7,616 nt of DNA from Patescibacteria group bacterium (GTDB taxonomy: Bacteria; Patescibacteriota; Minisyncoccia; Minisyncoccales; CG1-02-41-26). Below the pieces are notes generated by a model that did not search any database, had not been told where the DNA came from, and saw only the letters and a program-made list of their open reading frames with translations. Every line of letters starts with the position of its first letter. Positions within the stretch are counted from its first letter, which is position 1. Below are positions 6,045-7,616 of the stretch, piece by piece. The stretch covers positions 1 through 7,616 of the forward strand of contig JAHCRD010000023.1 in NCBI GenBank assembly GCA_020148085.1, in the 5' to 3' direction. Both the position numbers and the translations under genes were made by a program.

Positions 6045-6050
6045 AATTAA

Positions 6051-6058
6051 ACCTCCCC
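6051..6058 (-). promoter_or_regulatory. Shine-Dalgarno of the 3D-domain gene
   Basis: GGGGAGGT on the minus strand lies six bases (TTAATT) before the ATG at 6044-6042. It is the only strong Shine-Dalgarno in the window and decides this start over the in-frame ATG 60 bases upstream. Confidence 0.85.
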
Positions 6059-6075
6059 TAAAAGGAGATTCTGGT

Positions 6076-6104
6076 AAATTAGCATAGCCAAGATTGAAAG
6101 TCAA
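6076..6104 (-). promoter_or_regulatory. Probable promoter of the 3D-domain gene
   Basis: On the minus strand, -35 TTGACT (6104-6099) and a weak -10 TAATTT (6081-6076) are 17 bases apart, giving a leader of roughly 25 bases that includes the Shine-Dalgarno. The -35 begins at the base right after the hairpin at 6105-6130, so terminator and promoter abut. Confidence 0.55.
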
Positions 6105-6130
6105 CCCCTCACCTTGATTAAGGTGAGGGG
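6105..6130 (-). terminator. Hairpin ending the ftsH-tRNA-rplS operon
   Basis: A perfect 11-bp inverted repeat (CCCCTCACCTT/AAGGTGAGGGG) with a 4-base loop lies eight bases after the tRNA-Gly CCA on the minus strand. The following minus-strand bases, TTGACTTTC, are only moderately T-rich, so it is a weak intrinsic terminator or a 3' stabilising hairpin. It resembles the palindrome in htrA at 1081-1104 and could be a member of the same repeat family. Confidence 0.65.
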
Positions 6131-6138
6131 TGAGTTCT

Positions 6139-6213
6139 TGGAGCGGGTGATGGGGATCGAACCCACGCTCTTTTTCTTGGCAAGAAAACGTTTTACCACT
6201 AAACTACACCCGC
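6139..6213 (-). tRNA. tRNA-Gly (anticodon GCC), CCA encoded
   Basis: Acceptor GCGGGTG/CACCCGC with discriminator T at 6142 and encoded CCA at 6141-6139. D-stem GTTT/AAAC, anticodon stem TTTTC/GAAAA with loop TTGCCAA (GCC). T-arm GTGGG TTCGATC CCCAT is canonical, with normal G18 G19. It is the last gene of the minus-strand tRNA array. Confidence 0.95.
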
Positions 6214-6219
6214 TTTTTG

Positions 6220-6292
6220 TGCCGCAGACCGGACGTGCGCCGGTTACCTCAGCTTTTTCAGAGCTGCGCTCTACTACATGAGCTACTGCGGC
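6220..6292 (-). tRNA. tRNA-Phe (anticodon GAA) with a highly divergent T-loop
   Basis: Acceptor GCCGCAG/CTGCGGC, D-stem GCTC/GAGC, anticodon stem CAGCT/AGCTG with loop CTGAAAA (GAA), T-stem ACCGG/CCGGT, discriminator A. All stems pair perfectly. The T-loop is CGCACGT: C54, G55, C56, A57, C58, so both members of the T54-A58 pair are replaced and position 55 is G. The D-loop ATGTAGTA has T15 and A18 with G19 kept. CCA is not encoded. Confidence 0.92.
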
Positions 6293-6296
6293 AATG

Positions 6297-6369
6297 TGGG
6301 CGCGTCAGGATTTAAACCTGAGACCTTTCGCGTGTAAGGCGAACGCTCTAATCACTGAGCTACGCGCCC
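6297..6369 (-). tRNA. tRNA-Val (anticodon TAC) with A19/T56 in place of G19/C56
   Basis: Acceptor GGGCGCG/CGCGCCC, D-stem GCTC/GAGC, anticodon stem TTCGC/GCGAA with loop CTTACAC (TAC), T-stem TCAGG/CCTGA, discriminator A. The T-loop is TTTAAAT, so position 56 is T; the D-loop AGTGATTA has A at 19. The usual G19-C56 tertiary pair is thus A19-T56. CCA is not encoded. The acceptor stem is identical to that of tRNA-Val(GAC) at 6877-6953. Confidence 0.94.
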
Positions 6370-6375
6370 ATTTTG

Positions 6376-6458
6376 TGCCCAGGGCGGGATTTGAACCCGC
6401 ACGCTCTTTCGAGCATGGCTCCTCAAGCCATCATGTATACCGATTCCATCACCTGGGC
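6376..6458 (-). tRNA. tRNA-Leu (anticodon GAG)
   Basis: Class II tRNA: acceptor GCCCAGG/CCTGGGC, anticodon stem ATGGC/GCCAT with loop TTGAGGA (GAG, reads CUC/CUU), variable arm with GCTCGAAAGAGC hairpin, T-arm GCGGG TTCAAAT CCCGC, discriminator A. D-loop keeps G18 G19. CCA not encoded. Its 5' end lies five bases after the rplS stop. Confidence 0.96.
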
Positions 6459-6463
6459 ATGAA

Positions 6464-6877
6464 TTATTTCTCTTTGGTCTTCTTTTCTTTTTTCTTCAGT
6501 CTGGCTTTTTTGCCTACCCTTTCTCTTAAATAATAAAGTTTTGCTCTTCTGACTTTTCCTCTCTTTAAAATTTCAATTTTCTCAATTGTTGGTAAATACA
6601 GAGGAAAGATTCTTTCAATCCCGATACCACCAACAACTTTTCTAACAGTAATAGTTGAAGAAATTCCCTTACCATGCTTTCTTGCCAAAACCACACCCTC
6701 AAAAACATGAGTTTTTTCTTTATCTTCTTCTTTCTTGCCCGCTGTAGCTTTCTTGACCGCCGAAGCCTTAGCGGAGGCAGGGATTTTTTGATAGACCTTA
6801 ACCAAATCTCCTGGTCTCACATCTGAGAGATTCTCTTTCAAAAAAGGTTTTATAAATATTTCTGTCTTTATTGACAT
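6464..6877 (-). CDS. rplS: 50S ribosomal protein L19 with an internal low-complexity insert
   Basis: L19 (bL19) of the large subunit, lying at the 30S-50S interface. The 137-aa product has the family landmarks DVRPGDLVKVY (19-29), FEGVVLARK (59-67), ISSTITVRK (72-80), GIGIERIFPLYLP (84-96) and RGKVRRAKLYYLRE (106-119), then a Lys-rich tail. Usual length is about 115. The excess is an Ala/Lys-rich insert at about 33-55 between the first two beta-strands, encoded partly by a GC-rich palindrome. The start is ATG 6877-6875, placing RPGD 20 residues in, as in other L19 proteins; longer in-frame starts lie inside tRNA-Val. The A of this ATG is also the last base of the encoded tRNA CCA. There is no Shine-Dalgarno and no room for a promoter, so rplS must be read from the ftsH-side transcript. 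Confidence 0.96.
   Translation of the reverse strand: MSIKTEIFIKPFLKENLSDVRPGDLVKVYQKIPASAKASAVKKATAGKKEEDKEKTHVFEGVVLARKHGKGISSTITVRKVVGGIGIERIFPLYLPTIEKIEILKRGKVRRAKLYYLRERVGKKARLKKKEKKTKEK
6734..6782. repeat. GC-rich imperfect palindrome inserted in rplS
   Basis: A roughly 49-base GC-rich segment inside an AT-rich gene encodes PASAKASAVKKATAGK, which is absent from ordinary L19. On the plus strand it holds CCGC...AAG (6757-6764) against CTT...GCGG (6767-6774), and a second related half (GCCCGCTGTAGCTTTCTTG). The reading frame is kept through it. It resembles palindromic elements I associate with Patescibacteria genes, a recollection I cannot check here. Confidence 0.6.
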
Positions 6878-6953
6878 GGTGGGCGCGAGAGGACTTGAAC
6901 CCCTGACCTTCTCAATGTCACTGAGACGCTCCAACCAACTGAGCTACGCGCCC
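6877..6953 (-). tRNA. tRNA-Val (anticodon GAC), CCA overlapping the rplS start codon
   Basis: Acceptor GGGCGCG/CGCGCCC, D-stem GCTC/GAGC, anticodon stem TCTCA/TGAGA with loop GTGACAT (GAC), T-arm AGGGG TTCAAGT CCTCT, discriminator A at 6880, encoded CCA at 6879-6877. G18 G19 and the T-loop are canonical. The last A of CCA is the first base of the rplS ATG. Confidence 0.95.
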
Positions 6954-6968
6954 TTTTATTGATTGATA

Positions 6969-7040
6969 TGGGCATGCCAGGACTCGGACCTGGGACCTTT
7001 TCTTTATAAGAGAAATGCTCTACCACTGAGCTACATGCCC
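6969..7040 (-). tRNA. tRNA-Ile (anticodon TAT)
   Basis: Acceptor GGGCATG/CATGCCC, D-stem GCTC/GAGC, anticodon stem TTTCT/AGAAA with loop CTTATAA (TAT, reads AUA), T-stem CCAGG/CCTGG, discriminator A. Most bacteria read AUA with a CAT tRNA modified by TilS, so TAT is unusual. The T-loop TCCGAGT has C at 55; the D-loop AGTGGTA keeps G18 G19. CCA is not encoded. It begins seven bases after the ftsH stop. Confidence 0.94.
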
Positions 7041-7047
7041 ACAATCT

Positions 7048-7616
7048 CTATTTCCTCCTTTTCTTTTTCTTGGAAACTTTCCTAATAGCTCCTCTTACCA
7101 ATTTTTCAAATTCTTCTTTTTCGATTGTTTCTTTTTCAATTAAAACTTTTGCTATTCTTTCAAGAATTCTCTTTTTGTTTTTTAAAATCTTCGTTGCCTT
7201 CTTTTCTGCTTCTTTTATAAATCTTTCAGTTTCTTTGTCAATTGCTGAGGCAATTTTTTCTGAATAGTTTCTTTCTGTTTCTGCCTCCCAGCCGAGGAAA
7301 GGTAAAGTTTCTTTCTTGCCAAAAGAAATTGGTCCCAGCTTTGACATTCCATATTTGGTAACTAGATTTCGAGCCAAAAAACTCGCTTTTTCCAAATCAT
7401 TGGCTGCTCCAGTTGAGATTTCTTTGAACTTTAGTTTTTCAGCACAGAAGCCTCCCAACAATACTGCTAAATCAGCTAAAAACTCTGATTTGGTTTTAAT
7501 CCTCTTTTCTCTTTTTGGTAAAGCTAAAGTGTAGCCAGCAGCCATTCCCCGAGCAACAATTGAGATTTTTCTTACGGTTTCAGCTTCAGGAATAAAAGAG
7601 GAGACTAAGGCATGGC
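7048..7616 (-). CDS. ftsH: ATP-dependent zinc metalloprotease FtsH, C-terminal part (cut by window edge)
   Basis: The last 188 residues of FtsH, the membrane-anchored AAA+ protease that degrades misfolded membrane proteins and short-lived regulators. The visible part begins HALVSSFIPEAETVRKISIVARG, so the window edge falls inside the HEAGH zinc motif. Its second His is present at 7614-7612; the first His and catalytic Glu lie outside. The M41 peptidase domain continues with LAVLLGG and STGAANDLEKA, whose Asp is the third zinc ligand of the family, and ARNLVTKYGMSKLGPISFG. Long charged helices follow, ending in a basic tail KVSKKKKRRK. The frame stays open to the window edge, so the internal ATG at 7545 is not the start. 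The AAA domain and N-terminal membrane helices are outside. tRNA-Ile follows seven bases after the stop, so ftsH heads or belongs to the tRNA-rplS transcript. Confidence 0.96.
   Translation of the reverse strand, partial: HALVSSFIPEAETVRKISIVARGMAAGYTLALPKREKRIKTKSEFLADLAVLLGGFCAEKLKFKEISTGAANDLEKASFLARNLVTKYGMSKLGPISFGKKETLPFLGWEAETERNYSEKIASAIDKETERFIKEAEKKATKILKNKKRILERIAKVLIEKETIEKEEFEKLVRGAIRKVSKKKKRRK

Noticed and set aside
6045..6104. A 20-codon N-terminal extension of the 3D-domain protein starting at 6104.
   Set aside because: It covers the promoter, and the ATG at 6044 has a strong Shine-Dalgarno and leads directly into the membrane anchor.
6294..6533. An open frame across the tRNA-Val and tRNA-Leu genes on the plus strand.
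   Set aside because: It is antisense to two well-formed tRNAs and the rplS 3' end; sequences of this kind (WARQDLNLRP) are a known false-ORF artefact of antisense tRNA.
6878..6934. A longer L19 starting at the ATG at 6934.
   Set aside because: The extension translates tRNA-Val, and the start at 6877 gives the normal distance to the RPGD motif.

Overview
The window looks like a stretch of a small, AT-rich bacterial genome, most likely a Patescibacterium (Candidate Phyla Radiation). This is an inference from gene content: an IF-2 reduced to its core with no N-terminal domain, very tight packing of tRNAs with protein genes, almost no Shine-Dalgarno sequences, short AT-rich heptad repeats in front of start codons, GC-rich palindromes inside genes, and a LAGLIDADG endonuclease gene beside a tRNA. 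TGA closes htrA and rbfA at normal family lengths, so UGA is a stop; this argues against the UGA=Gly code of Gracilibacteria/SR1.

Layout. 1-1135: an HtrA-type serine protease on the minus strand, ending at a bidirectional terminator. 1136-1841: a plus-strand unit of tRNA-Arg(CCT), a small His-rich membrane protein, tRNA-Ala(GGC) and tRNA-Ser(CGA), with its own promoter and terminator. 1844-3975: a clear promoter, infB, rbfA, tRNA-Cys(GCA) and tRNA-Leu(TAA). 3993-5413: a LAGLIDADG endonuclease gene directly after tRNA-Leu, then an MBLAC1-like metallo-beta-lactamase-fold protein, closed by a strong bidirectional hairpin at 5479-5509. 5544-6104: a membrane-anchored 3D-domain protein on the minus strand, the only gene here with a strong Shine-Dalgarno. 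6105-7616: a minus-strand operon read right to left as ftsH (3' part only), tRNA-Ile(TAT), tRNA-Val(GAC), rplS, tRNA-Leu(GAG), tRNA-Val(TAC), tRNA-Phe(GAA) and tRNA-Gly(GCC), ending in a hairpin.

Most of the content is core translation machinery (IF-2, RbfA, L19, eleven tRNAs) plus protein quality control (FtsH, HtrA) and cell-wall or envelope functions. No stretch over 300 bases lacks a gene.

The most unusual signal is in the tRNAs. Six of eleven break the usual D-loop/T-loop contacts in patterned ways. Cys, Leu(TAA) and Phe carry A18 with G55 in place of G18-U55. Val(TAC) carries A19 with T56 in place of G19-C56. Arg and Ile carry C55. Other points of note are tRNA-Ile with anticodon TAT, a tRNA-Val whose encoded CCA shares its last base with the rplS start codon, and a GC-rich palindrome inserted in frame in rplS.
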